29,990 bases of DNA from a virus. The first letter of the stretch is position 1. The number at the start of each line of letters is the position of its first letter. The notes below the pieces were generated by a model. That model was not told where the DNA came from and did not search any database. It was given only the letters and a program-made list of their open reading frames with translations. The stretch covers positions 1-29,990 of IMG/VR virus record IMGVR_UViG_3300046660_000261; one strand, written 5' to 3'. The position numbers and the translations under genes are program-made. Shown in pieces: positions 21,199-27,521 of this stretch.

Positions 21199-22554
21199 AT
21201 GATAGAACAGACCATACTCTCGAGCCTCGTCCTCAATGAGGATTTCGCTCGGAAGACGATCCCGTACCTCCGCGAGGAGTACTTCTCTGACGCGTCTGAC
21301 AAGCTCGTCTACTCACTCATCGATTCTTTCTTTCGAAAGTACAACAGGCTACCCAACCGAGAGATACTGAAGATCGAACTGGAGACCATGTCTGTCTCAC
21401 AGACGATCTTCGACTCAGCACTCGAGAAGATAGGTTCTCTCTCGACGGTCGTGACGAACGACTTGGACTGGCTGCTCGACCAGGCGGAGAAATTCTGCCA
21501 GGACAAGGCGATCTACAACTCGATCCACGAGAGCATCCAGATCCTCGACGGCAAGTCGAAGCTCGACAAGGGAGCGATCCCGACTCTGCTCCAGGAGGCC
21601 CTCGCGGTCTCCTTCGACGAGTCAGTTGGCCACGACTACCTCGAGGACGCCGAGGCTCGCTTTGACTCCTACAACGAGACCGACGAGCGCATCAAGTTCT
21701 CTCTCGACCTGATGAACAAGATCACCCACGGCGGCCTGTCGAGGAAGACGCTGAACATCTACATGGCAGGCACCGGCGCGGGCAAGTCGATGCTCATGTG
21801 TCACGAGGCCGCGAACAACCTGATGGACGGGCGAAACGTCCTGTACATCACCCTCGAGATGAGTCAGAAGAAGATCTCTGAGCGCATCGACGCGAACCTC
21901 CTCGACGTCAACGTGAACTCGGTCAAGGACATGCCGAAGGAGGTCTTCAAGAAGAAGATCGCCAAGCTTAAGGAGAAGACGCTCGGACGCCTGATCGTCA
22001 AGGAGTACCCGACTTCTCAGGCCCACGCGGGTCACATCCGGTTCCTCCTGAACGAGCTGAAGACGAAGAAGAACTTCGTCCCCGACATCATCTACGTCGA
22101 CTACATCAACCTCTGCGCGTCGTCACGACTGAAGGCGGGAAACGTGAACTCCTACACCTACATCAAGGCCATCGCCGAAGAGCTCCGAGGGCTCGCGGTC
22201 GAGTTCAACGTGGCACTCGTCAGCGCGACTCAGGTCACGCGATCAGGCTACGGAGCATCCGACATCGACCTGACCGACACCTCTGAGTCGTTCGGTCTGC
22301 CCGCGACGGCCGACCTGATGATAGCGTTGATCGTCACGGAGGAGCTCGAGGAGCTCAACCAGGTGATGTTCAAGCAGCTCAAGAACAGGTACGGCGACCC
22401 CAACTTCTACAAGAAATTCCTCGTCGGCCGTGACAGCGGCAAGATGCGGTTCTACGACATCGCCAACGACAACGACGAGCCCGTGTTCGACAAGACCACA
22501 ACTGGAGAAAGGACCTCAAGTGGAGGCAAATTCAGCAATCTTAGCTTCGGATGA
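21199..22554 (+). CDS. 41: gp41-like replicative DNA helicase
   Basis: A 451-residue DnaB-family hexameric helicase (T4 gp41: 475) that unwinds DNA at the fork and works with primase. Walker A is GTGAGKS (191-197), preceded by the family's SRKTLNIYMA; TLEMS (219-223) is the DnaB H1a block and DIIYVDYINL (296-305) is Walker B. ATQVTRSGYGASDI and DLTDTSESFGL are further DnaB motifs. The ATG at 21199 lacks a strong ribosome site. It follows uvsX, as in related phages, and is likely served by the promoter inside that gene. Confidence 0.95.
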   Translation: MIEQTILSSLVLNEDFARKTIPYLREEYFSDASDKLVYSLIDSFFRKYNRLPNREILKIELETMSVSQTIFDSALEKIGSLSTVVTNDLDWLLDQAEKFCQDKAIYNSIHESIQILDGKSKLDKGAIPTLLQEALAVSFDESVGHDYLEDAEARFDSYNETDERIKFSLDLMNKITHGGLSRKTLNIYMAGTGAGKSMLMCHEAANNLMDGRNVLYITLEMSQKKISERIDANLLDVNVNSVKDMPKEVFKKKIAKLKEKTLGRLIVKEYPTSQAHAGHIRFLLNELKTKKNFVPDIIYVDYINLCASSRLKAGNVNSYTYIKAIAEELRGLAVEFNVALVSATQVTRSGYGASDIDLTDTSESFGLPATADLMIALIVTEELEELNQVMFKQLKNRYGDPNFYKKFLVGRDSGKMRFYDIANDNDEPVFDKTTTGERTSSGGKFSNLSFG

Positions 22555-22810
22555 AGACGTCGCGCTCTACGCCGGCGTCGATTACCTCTTCAACCTGAAG
22601 GACTACCCGAGCGTGTACCCGATCGACGAGACCTCGGTGCTCCAGGCGTGGTTCCACTACCGTAACGAGCCTGAGGCCGGCTACGACAAGATCATCGACC
22701 GGGCGACGTTCTTCTCGAGGCACGGCCTCACCCCGGCCTACTACACCAACGCGACCGGGACGATGTTCCTGGTCACGTCTCAGGAACACATTGACAAAAA
22801 GTTGCATTAG
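22520..22810 (+). CDS. small phage protein, unknown
   Basis: A 96-residue protein starting at a GTG 6 nt after AAAGGA, overlapping the helicase end by 35 nt. MEANSAILASDEDVALYAGV leads into an aromatic-rich body (YPIDETSVLQAWFHYRN, FFSRHGLTPAYYTN). No recognised domain. It ends one base before the next ATG. Confidence 0.6.
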   Translation: MEANSAILASDEDVALYAGVDYLFNLKDYPSVYPIDETSVLQAWFHYRNEPEAGYDKIIDRATFFSRHGLTPAYYTNATGTMFLVTSQEHIDKKLH

Positions 22811-22811
22811 G

Positions 22812-22991
22812 ATGGAACAGAAGACCCTCACCGAAGTGTTCGACTGGTACGTCAAGACAGACGACTTCAGGGTCTTCTTCTCGGACGTCACCGAGGAGGA
22901 GTTTAAGGCCGAGATGATAAATAGGCCGAGGTCGATGAAGAAGCTCATCGACGACTACTGGGACAACTACCTGAATGGCCGTCATCCATAG
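22812..22991 (+). CDS. small acidic protein, unknown
   Basis: A 59-residue protein (MEQKTLTEVFDWYVKTDDF to DYWDNYLNGRHP), helical and acidic. It overlaps the PAAR gene by 17 nt and contains a late-promoter element in the codons Met-Ile-Asn-Arg (ATG ATA AAT AGG). The ribosome site is weak (TTAGG). Function unknown. Confidence 0.55.
   Translation: MEQKTLTEVFDWYVKTDDFRVFFSDVTEEEFKAEMINRPRSMKKLIDDYWDNYLNGRHP
22916..22923 (+). promoter_or_regulatory. putative late promoter (GATAAATA)
   Basis: One mismatch to TATAAATA, written in rare codons (ATA AAT AGG). RNA would start near 22929, 46 nt before the PAAR gene, a structural gene expected to be late. Confidence 0.6.
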
Positions 22992-23241
22992 GAACTCCGA
23001 CCTCAGGACGTGCGGGGCCTCCACCATAGCCTCGCAGTCCAAGGTCACCGTCGGCGGCCAGGCCGTCGCCCGAGTCGGCGACGTAGAGTCCCACGGCGGA
23101 GGCGCGTTCAATGAGAACGGCCGGAAGGTGTCCATAGACGGCATCCACGTGGTCTGCATCGGAGACTCTGCCGTGACCGACTCCCTCCTGCACCCCGACC
23201 CCGCGGCCGCCACGGGCTTCGCGAAGTTGACTATTTCGTAA
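22975..23241 (+). CDS. PAAR-repeat tail spike tip protein
   Basis: An 88-residue PAAR protein. These form a sharp, metal-capped cone at the tip of the tail spike (T4 gp5.4) and help pierce the host outer membrane. The glycine- and His-rich repeats (VTVGGQAVARVGDVESHGGG and VSIDGIHVVCIGDS) with CG and H/C metal ligands match the family. It overlaps the preceding gene and has a late-type promoter upstream. It is separate from other tail genes, as gp5.4-like genes often are. Confidence 0.85.
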   Translation: MAVIHRNSDLRTCGASTIASQSKVTVGGQAVARVGDVESHGGGAFNENGRKVSIDGIHVVCIGDSAVTDSLLHPDPAAATGFAKLTIS

Positions 23242-23244
23242 CGC

Positions 23245-23281
23245 GTGACTCCTCCTTATAAATATCACAAAGGAGAATCAC
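23245..23281 (+). promoter_or_regulatory. late promoter within a ribosome-site-masking hairpin
   Basis: TATAAATA (23257-23264) lies at the loop of an imperfect inverted repeat. The left arm 23245-23257 (GTGA...CTCCTT) pairs with 23270-23281 (AAGGAG...TCAC): six pairs, a small internal loop, then four pairs. The right arm holds the endolysin ribosome site. RNA from the late promoter would start near 23270 and lack the left arm, so only late RNA would expose the site. Confidence 0.8.
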
Positions 23282-24106
23282 ATGCTCACGAGAGACCAGT
23301 TCACTAAAGTCGTGGCGGGCGCGTCTTCGTCTAAGATCGCAGCCTACGTCGACCCAATCTTTAACGCGATGCACGAGTTCGGTATCGACACTTCTGACCG
23401 CCAGGTGATGTTCCTGGCCCAGGTCATGACGGAGTCGGGAGCTCTCTCGGTCGTCGTCGAGAACCTCAACTACTCGGCAGACGGCCTGCTCAGGACGTTC
23501 CCGAAGTACTACCGTAACGCCTCCGAGGCCAACGCGCACGCGAAGCAGCCTATCAAGATCGCTTCCCGAGTCTACGCCAACCGCATGGGCAACGGCAACG
23601 AGGCCTCTCAGGACGGCTGGAAGTTTCGCGGCCGCGGCCTGATCCAGATCACCGGCAAGAACAACTACGTCTCGTTCGGCGAAGAGATCGGCATGGACCT
23701 GACGGAAGACCCCTCCTACCTCGAGACCGCTGAGGGCGCTGCCCGCTCAGCCGCTTGGTTCTGGAAGGTTAACAACCTGAACCGCTTCGCGGACTCACAC
23801 GACATCGTGGGCTGCTCGAAGGCCGTCAACGGCGGCACTAACGGGCTAGACGAGCGTAAGAAGTACTACGCCCGCGGCATGGCCGTCCTCGGCGCTGCCC
23901 CGGCCCCCGTCAGCCCGGCGTTCACGACGTTGACGATCGGCTCCTCGGGCCCGGCGGTAGAAGAGATCCAGACGCTGCTCGGCATCGAAGCCGACGGCAA
24001 GTTCGGCCCGGGCACGGCTGCTGCCGTCAAGGCGTTCCAGACCAGGAACGGACTGGTCGCAGACGGAGTCGTCGGTCCCAAGACGTACGCGGAGATGAAG
24101 AAGTAA
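23282..24106 (+). CDS. endolysin: GH19 muramidase/chitinase-like domain plus PG-binding domain
   Basis: A 274-residue peptidoglycan-degrading enzyme. The N-terminal GH19 domain (about 1-195) shows AQVMTESGAL with E51, ENLNYSADGLL with E60, and FRGRGLIQITGKNNY (116-130), all conserved in phage GH19 lysozymes. The C-terminal domain (about 205-273; AVEEIQTLLGIEADGKFGPGT) is a PG_binding_1 repeat. No signal peptide is seen, so it needs a holin for export. AAAGGAGAATCAC gives a strong ribosome site, probably masked in early RNA. It heads the lysis cassette with the two spanin candidates. Confidence 0.93.
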   Translation: MLTRDQFTKVVAGASSSKIAAYVDPIFNAMHEFGIDTSDRQVMFLAQVMTESGALSVVVENLNYSADGLLRTFPKYYRNASEANAHAKQPIKIASRVYANRMGNGNEASQDGWKFRGRGLIQITGKNNYVSFGEEIGMDLTEDPSYLETAEGAARSAAWFWKVNNLNRFADSHDIVGCSKAVNGGTNGLDERKKYYARGMAVLGAAPAPVSPAFTTLTIGSSGPAVEEIQTLLGIEADGKFGPGTAAAVKAFQTRNGLVADGVVGPKTYAEMKK

Positions 24107-24532
24107 ATGTTCACCGGCATCCAGTCCTACCTAGTCGCCGGCCTCGCGGTCCTCATCCTCCTCTCAGGCGTAGGCTTCTACGTCTACAAGAAGACTATGG
24201 ACGCTGAGGTCGCACAGCTGACTGCCGACAAGGCACAGCTCCAGTCCAACGTGGACAAGCTCAACCTGGCCGTCTCGCTCAACGAGCAGACGATCCAGTA
24301 CCAGAAAGACCAGGCCGCCAAGCAGGCCGACGCCAACCTGGCGCTCTCGAAGTCCCTGTCGGACGCCGAGGCCCAGAACTTCGCTACGGTCTCGAAGAAC
24401 AAAGACCAGGACCTCGTGGCGCAGTCCCTCGCAGACCCCGACGCGGTCGAGAAAGATATCAATGAAGAATACGGTGCTTCCAATGACTCGCTCACTTCTG
24501 CTTCTGGCGCTCCTGTCCCTGTCGCTAAGTAA
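24107..24532 (+). CDS. inner-membrane spanin candidate (i-spanin)
   Basis: A 141-residue protein. One N-terminal transmembrane segment (YLVAGLAVLILLSGVGFYVY, about 7-26) is followed by a long Gln/Ala-rich coiled coil (AQLTADKAQLQSNVDKLNLA and on to about 100), the layout of Rz-type i-spanins that span the periplasm and fuse the membranes at lysis. It directly follows the endolysin stop and overlaps the lipoprotein gene by 71 nt, as Rz/Rz1 genes do. The call rests on topology and context, not sequence identity. Confidence 0.75.
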   Translation: MFTGIQSYLVAGLAVLILLSGVGFYVYKKTMDAEVAQLTADKAQLQSNVDKLNLAVSLNEQTIQYQKDQAAKQADANLALSKSLSDAEAQNFATVSKNKDQDLVAQSLADPDAVEKDINEEYGASNDSLTSASGAPVPVAK

Positions 24533-24830
24533 CTGCGCCTCGACCGGTCAGGTCGCTAAGGTACAGGTCACCACGACTCCGATCTCCCGGAACGTGACGA
24601 TACAGCCACACCCACGCGCAGTCCAGCTGAAGAACCCGAAGTGGTACGTCATCACTGACAAGAACTACAACGACTTCAAGAAGAAGTTCCTCGCGAACAA
24701 CAAGGACTTCGTCGTCTACGGTGTCTCGCCCGAGGACTTCAAGAAGCTGCTGAACAACCAGGCCGAGCTGCTCCGCTACATTCGCCAGCAGAACGCCACC
24801 ATCCTCTACTACGAGAAGACCGTCAACTAA
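24462..24830 (+). CDS. outer-membrane spanin candidate (lipoprotein, o-spanin)
   Basis: A 122-residue protein with a lipoprotein signal: MTRSLLLLALLSLSLSNC, with the lipobox ending SNC. I give the ATG at 24462; the ATG at 24483 gives a cleaner signal peptide. The mature part (KWYVITDKNYNDFKKKFLAN and LLRYIRQQNATILYYEKTV) is larger than classical Rz1 but of a type seen next to phage i-spanins. The partial nesting within the i-spanin gene in another frame strongly supports the spanin pair. Confidence 0.75.
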   Translation: MKNTVLPMTRSLLLLALLSLSLSNCASTGQVAKVQVTTTPISRNVTIQPHPRAVQLKNPKWYVITDKNYNDFKKKFLANNKDFVVYGVSPEDFKKLLNNQAELLRYIRQQNATILYYEKTVN

Positions 24831-24841
24831 GGATCATCATC

Positions 24842-25495
24842 ATGCGTTTCATTGGAGACGTCCACGGCGGGATGTCGCGCTACCTCCAGCTCATCGACGG
24901 CGCGGACGAGTCAGTCCAGGTCGGTGACTTCGGGATCGGCTTCGTCCGCAACCCGATCGAGCAATACGACGTAGAGAAGCACACCTTCATCCGTGGAAAC
25001 CACGACTGGCCGCAGGGCTGCGTCTTTGAACCGAACTGGCTGCCCGACGGCTCCGTCACGGTGATCCCCGGCACGAGCGACGCTGTCATGTACGTCGGCG
25101 GCGCGTGGTCGATCGACTGGGCGTACCGCACCGAGGGCAAGTCCTGGTGGAGGGACGAGGAGCTCTCTCAGTCCGAACTCGACAGGATCGTCGAGGAGTA
25201 TGCCGCGATCAAGCCGAAGGTGATGGTCACTCACGAGGTGCCCGACTTCCTCCCCTACGGCTTCGGCATCAAGATCTACGACGTTCCGTCTCGCACGCGC
25301 GAGGCGTTCGGCAAGATGTTCGCGGTCCACCAGCCCAAGGTGTGGCTCGCGGGACACTGGCACCTGAAGTTCGACCGAGTGATCAACGACTGCCGCTTCG
25401 TCGTCCTTGACTGCGACTCCTACATAGACATAGACATCACGGGCGACTGCCGTGAGAACGAGCAGCAGACGCTCTCGAAGTATCACTATCTCTAA
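24842..25495 (+). CDS. metallophosphoesterase, second copy type
   Basis: A 217-residue calcineurin-like phosphoesterase: GDVHGG (5-10), QVGDFGIG, RGNHDWP, VTHEVPDF and AGHWHLKF supply the metal ligands. It is clearly different from the enzyme at 17492, which has the short DTHFNH/HGHIHQ form. AAGGATCATCATC precedes the ATG. Substrate unknown; phosphatases of this fold act on nucleotides, RNA ends or proteins. It follows the lysis genes and precedes the depolymerase, so it may be late. Confidence 0.88.
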   Translation: MRFIGDVHGGMSRYLQLIDGADESVQVGDFGIGFVRNPIEQYDVEKHTFIRGNHDWPQGCVFEPNWLPDGSVTVIPGTSDAVMYVGGAWSIDWAYRTEGKSWWRDEELSQSELDRIVEEYAAIKPKVMVTHEVPDFLPYGFGIKIYDVPSRTREAFGKMFAVHQPKVWLAGHWHLKFDRVINDCRFVVLDCDSYIDIDITGDCRENEQQTLSKYHYL

Positions 25496-25505
25496 CGAGG
25501 AACAG

Positions 25506-26795
25506 ATGGAACTCACAGACGAACAGAAGACTGCCGCGGGCGACATGATCGCGGTCTTGACGAAGGCCCTGGAGGTGACGGTAGTCCCCGCCCCGGCCTT
25601 CAACTACGTGGGACTCACGGTGACCGTGTACGACGCGTTCGTCGAAGCCGGCGAGCGGACCGTGCTCGTGCCGGTCGCGCTCAGCGCTCCGGCCGAACAG
25701 ACCATGGTGATCCGGTACCTGAGCCAGAACGGCACCGCGGTCGAGAACTTTCAGTACAGCCGAGCCGACGGGTACCTCTCCTTCCAGCCCGGAGAGCAGG
25801 TCAAGTCAGTCCCGGTCAAGCTGCTCCAGGACCTCGGCACTAAGAAGTTCACCCTCATCCTCGGGTGGGCGCAGAACAGCCCTCCCCTCACCCTGTCTCG
25901 CAGCACGGCGACGATCTCGGGTGACCGCTCAAACCTCACCGTCACCTACCCCGGCGCAGCCCTCCCGAAGGTGTCAGCGCTCTCTCCGCGGCCGGCCAAC
26001 CTCTCACTCGCGTTCGTCGAGAAGTTCACGTCGTTCGCTGCGAGCGACAGCGGCTTCAAGGCCGACGGCACCCCCTGCTGGAGGACGCGACTGAACCAGG
26101 GACGCACCCAGGCCGGCAACCGTGAAGTGGGCTACTACGCTGACTCGACGGTGAACCCGAACACGACTCCCTACTCGATAGTCTCGGGCAAGCTGGTGCT
26201 CAACTCGGCGTACCACCCCGAGGGCGTGCTCGACGTCAACGGCGCGCAGATACCGTGCCCTTGGGACGTGGTCAACAACGTCATCCAGCCGTTCAAGTAC
26301 TCGGCCAGCATCGTCACGACCGAGAAGAACTTCGGCACGATCCGTCGCGGCTCCTACGTCGAGGCGAAGATGACCATGCCCCTGGCACAGGGTTCCTGGC
26401 CGGCTTTCTGGATGGTCGCGACCGACCAGTCCTGGCCGTCCATCGAGCTCGACATGTTCGAGGGGTTCTTCTCTACGGCAGGCACGCTCGACCAGGTCGG
26501 AACGACCGTGCACTGGAAGGACGCCGCCACGGGGAACCACACGCTGTTCTCGTCACGACTCAAGCAGCTGGGCATCGACGTCGCCGTCGCCCACGTCTGG
26601 GGAGTCTACTGGGGAGACGACGAGGTGGTCTTCTACTGCGACGACGTGCCGTACTTCGCTGTCCCGAACGTGTTCCCCGACAAGGACTGCTACCTGCAGA
26701 TCAACATCGCGGTGGGTGGCCTGGTGACCAAGCCGGCCGTCCCAACTTCTTACTCGGCCCAGATGCCGATCGAGTGGGTGAAGGTCTGGCAGTGA
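25506..26795 (+). CDS. GH16 endoglycanase (exopolysaccharide depolymerase candidate) with Calx-beta-like domain
   Basis: A 429-residue protein. The N-terminal 25-140 region is Calx-beta-like (NGTAVENFQYSRADGYLSF and FQPGEQVKSVPVKL), a beta-sandwich often used for attachment. The C-terminal region is a GH16 jelly roll with the catalytic motif ELDMFE (E314, D316, E319; family pattern ExDxxE) and GSWPAFWMV upstream of it. GH16 enzymes cut beta-glucans; rhizobial ExoK and ExsH cut succinoglycan. No signal peptide is visible, so it is probably virion-bound or freed at lysis. I prefer the ATG at 25506, after GAGGA. Target polysaccharide is inference. Confidence 0.88.
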   Translation: MELTDEQKTAAGDMIAVLTKALEVTVVPAPAFNYVGLTVTVYDAFVEAGERTVLVPVALSAPAEQTMVIRYLSQNGTAVENFQYSRADGYLSFQPGEQVKSVPVKLLQDLGTKKFTLILGWAQNSPPLTLSRSTATISGDRSNLTVTYPGAALPKVSALSPRPANLSLAFVEKFTSFAASDSGFKADGTPCWRTRLNQGRTQAGNREVGYYADSTVNPNTTPYSIVSGKLVLNSAYHPEGVLDVNGAQIPCPWDVVNNVIQPFKYSASIVTTEKNFGTIRRGSYVEAKMTMPLAQGSWPAFWMVATDQSWPSIELDMFEGFFSTAGTLDQVGTTVHWKDAATGNHTLFSSRLKQLGIDVAVAHVWGVYWGDDEVVFYCDDVPYFAVPNVFPDKDCYLQINIAVGGLVTKPAVPTSYSAQMPIEWVKVWQ

Positions 26796-26799
26796 CCCT

Positions 26800-26847
26800 A
26801 CAAAAATTTTAAAAGAAAGAGGCCTCCGGGCCTCTTTTTCGTTTACA
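26800..26847 (+). repeat. terminator-promoter cassette, copy 1 (48-bp direct repeat)
   Basis: 48 bases that recur at 27243-27290 with one mismatch (26807 versus 27250). The repeat covers an A/T-rich run, the terminator hairpin and the -35 box TTTACA of the next promoter. Confidence 0.95.
26816..26839 (+). terminator. strong, possibly bidirectional Rho-independent terminator
   Basis: AAAGAGGCC, loop TCCG, GGCCTCTTT followed by TT: a 9-bp stem ending in a T-run, with an A-run before it. It ends the late transcript of the depolymerase. Confidence 0.93.
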
Positions 26848-26870
26848 TCCTCTCCGAAGTGGTATATCTT
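26842..26870 (+). promoter_or_regulatory. early promoter
   Basis: TTTACA (26842-26847), then TATCTT (26865-26870) at 17 nt or TATATC (26863) at 15 nt. The leader (ATCAAATCGGAAAGGAACGC, then ACAATG) is close to that at 10399. Confidence 0.75.
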
Positions 26871-26899
26871 TAAATTATCAAATCGGAAAGGAACGCACA

Positions 26900-27238
26900 A
26901 TGAACAAGTTCAACGAAGTAATGAAGAACCGCTCTACCGGTAAGTTCTACGTGAAGGTGATGTTCCGCCCTCCAATGGAAGACATGTTCGAGACGATCAC
27001 TTCAGCGGCCCAGTTCGAGAACATCATCGATGCTAACCGCTACCTCGAACGAGTCAACGAAGCAGTCCGCAAGCTGAAGTGCTTCCAGTGCGCATACGAG
27101 GCCCTCGACCTCGCTAACTGGCTCTGGAGCGTTACTAAGGCTTCTCCATGTGGGTTCCTCCACGAGCCCTCAAAGGCCAAGGAGTACGTAGTCCCTACTT
27201 CGGATTACGCTAAGAAGCTGGTAGCTCGTTCTGACTGA
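26900..27238 (+). CDS. small phage protein, unknown
   Basis: A 112-residue protein (MNKFNEVMKNRSTGKFYVKV to YAKKLVARSD). It has a helical CFQCAYEALDLANWLWSV block with a CxxC and is framed on both sides by the repeated terminator-promoter cassette, making it a self-contained early unit. Codon use (TCT, GCT, AAG mixes) is somewhat less GC-biased than its neighbours. No known family. Confidence 0.7.
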   Translation: MNKFNEVMKNRSTGKFYVKVMFRPPMEDMFETITSAAQFENIIDANRYLERVNEAVRKLKCFQCAYEALDLANWLWSVTKASPCGFLHEPSKAKEYVVPTSDYAKKLVARSD

Positions 27239-27242
27239 TCCG

Positions 27243-27290
27243 ACAAAAACTTTAAAAGAAAGAGGCCTCCGGGCCTCTTTTTCGTTTACA
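27243..27290 (+). repeat. terminator-promoter cassette, copy 2 (48-bp direct repeat)
   Basis: Matches 26800-26847 at 47 of 48 bases. After TTTACA the copies diverge completely, each leading into its own -10 and gene. Confidence 0.95.
27259..27282 (+). terminator. strong, possibly bidirectional Rho-independent terminator
   Basis: Same hairpin as at 26816: AAAGAGGCC, TCCG, GGCCTCTTT, TT. It isolates the 26900 gene from the next unit. Confidence 0.93.
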
Positions 27291-27313
27291 ACGCATTCTC
27301 GATAGAATATAGT
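27285..27313 (+). promoter_or_regulatory. early promoter
   Basis: TTTACA (27285-27290), 17 nt, TATAGT (27308-27313). The leader has GGAAAGGA before the next ATG. Confidence 0.85.
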
Positions 27314-27338
27314 GTTGAGAAATGGAAAGGAATTCGTC

Positions 27339-27521
27339 ATGCTCTCACTCATCATACTCTACGGCATATCCCTCGGTTCGATAGCCCTCGCCGTCCTCTT
27401 CGGCTCAGCACTCTTCAACAAGGAGATCACGCCGCAGGGCGCCTTCGTCGCAGTCGTCTTATTCATGGTCTGCCTCTGTATGGCGGCCGGAACAGCATTC
27501 CTCGCAGGAGTAGTATCATGA
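27339..27521 (+). CDS. small membrane protein with two transmembrane segments
   Basis: A 60-residue hydrophobic protein (MLSLIILYGISLGSIALAVL, then FVAVVLFMVCLCMAAGTAFL). The ATG at 27339 lies 8 nt after AAAGGAA; an in-frame ATG at 27312 falls in the promoter's -10 box and is excluded. It overlaps the CCA enzyme gene as ATGA. It could be an early inner-membrane protein (superinfection exclusion or holin-like), but this is open. Confidence 0.65.
   Translation: MLSLIILYGISLGSIALAVLFGSALFNKEITPQGAFVAVVLFMVCLCMAAGTAFLAGVVS

Noticed and set aside
22791-22819. TTGACA before the gene at 22812
   Set aside because: No -10-like sequence at 16-18 nt; the bases encode Ile-Asp-Lys of the upstream gene.
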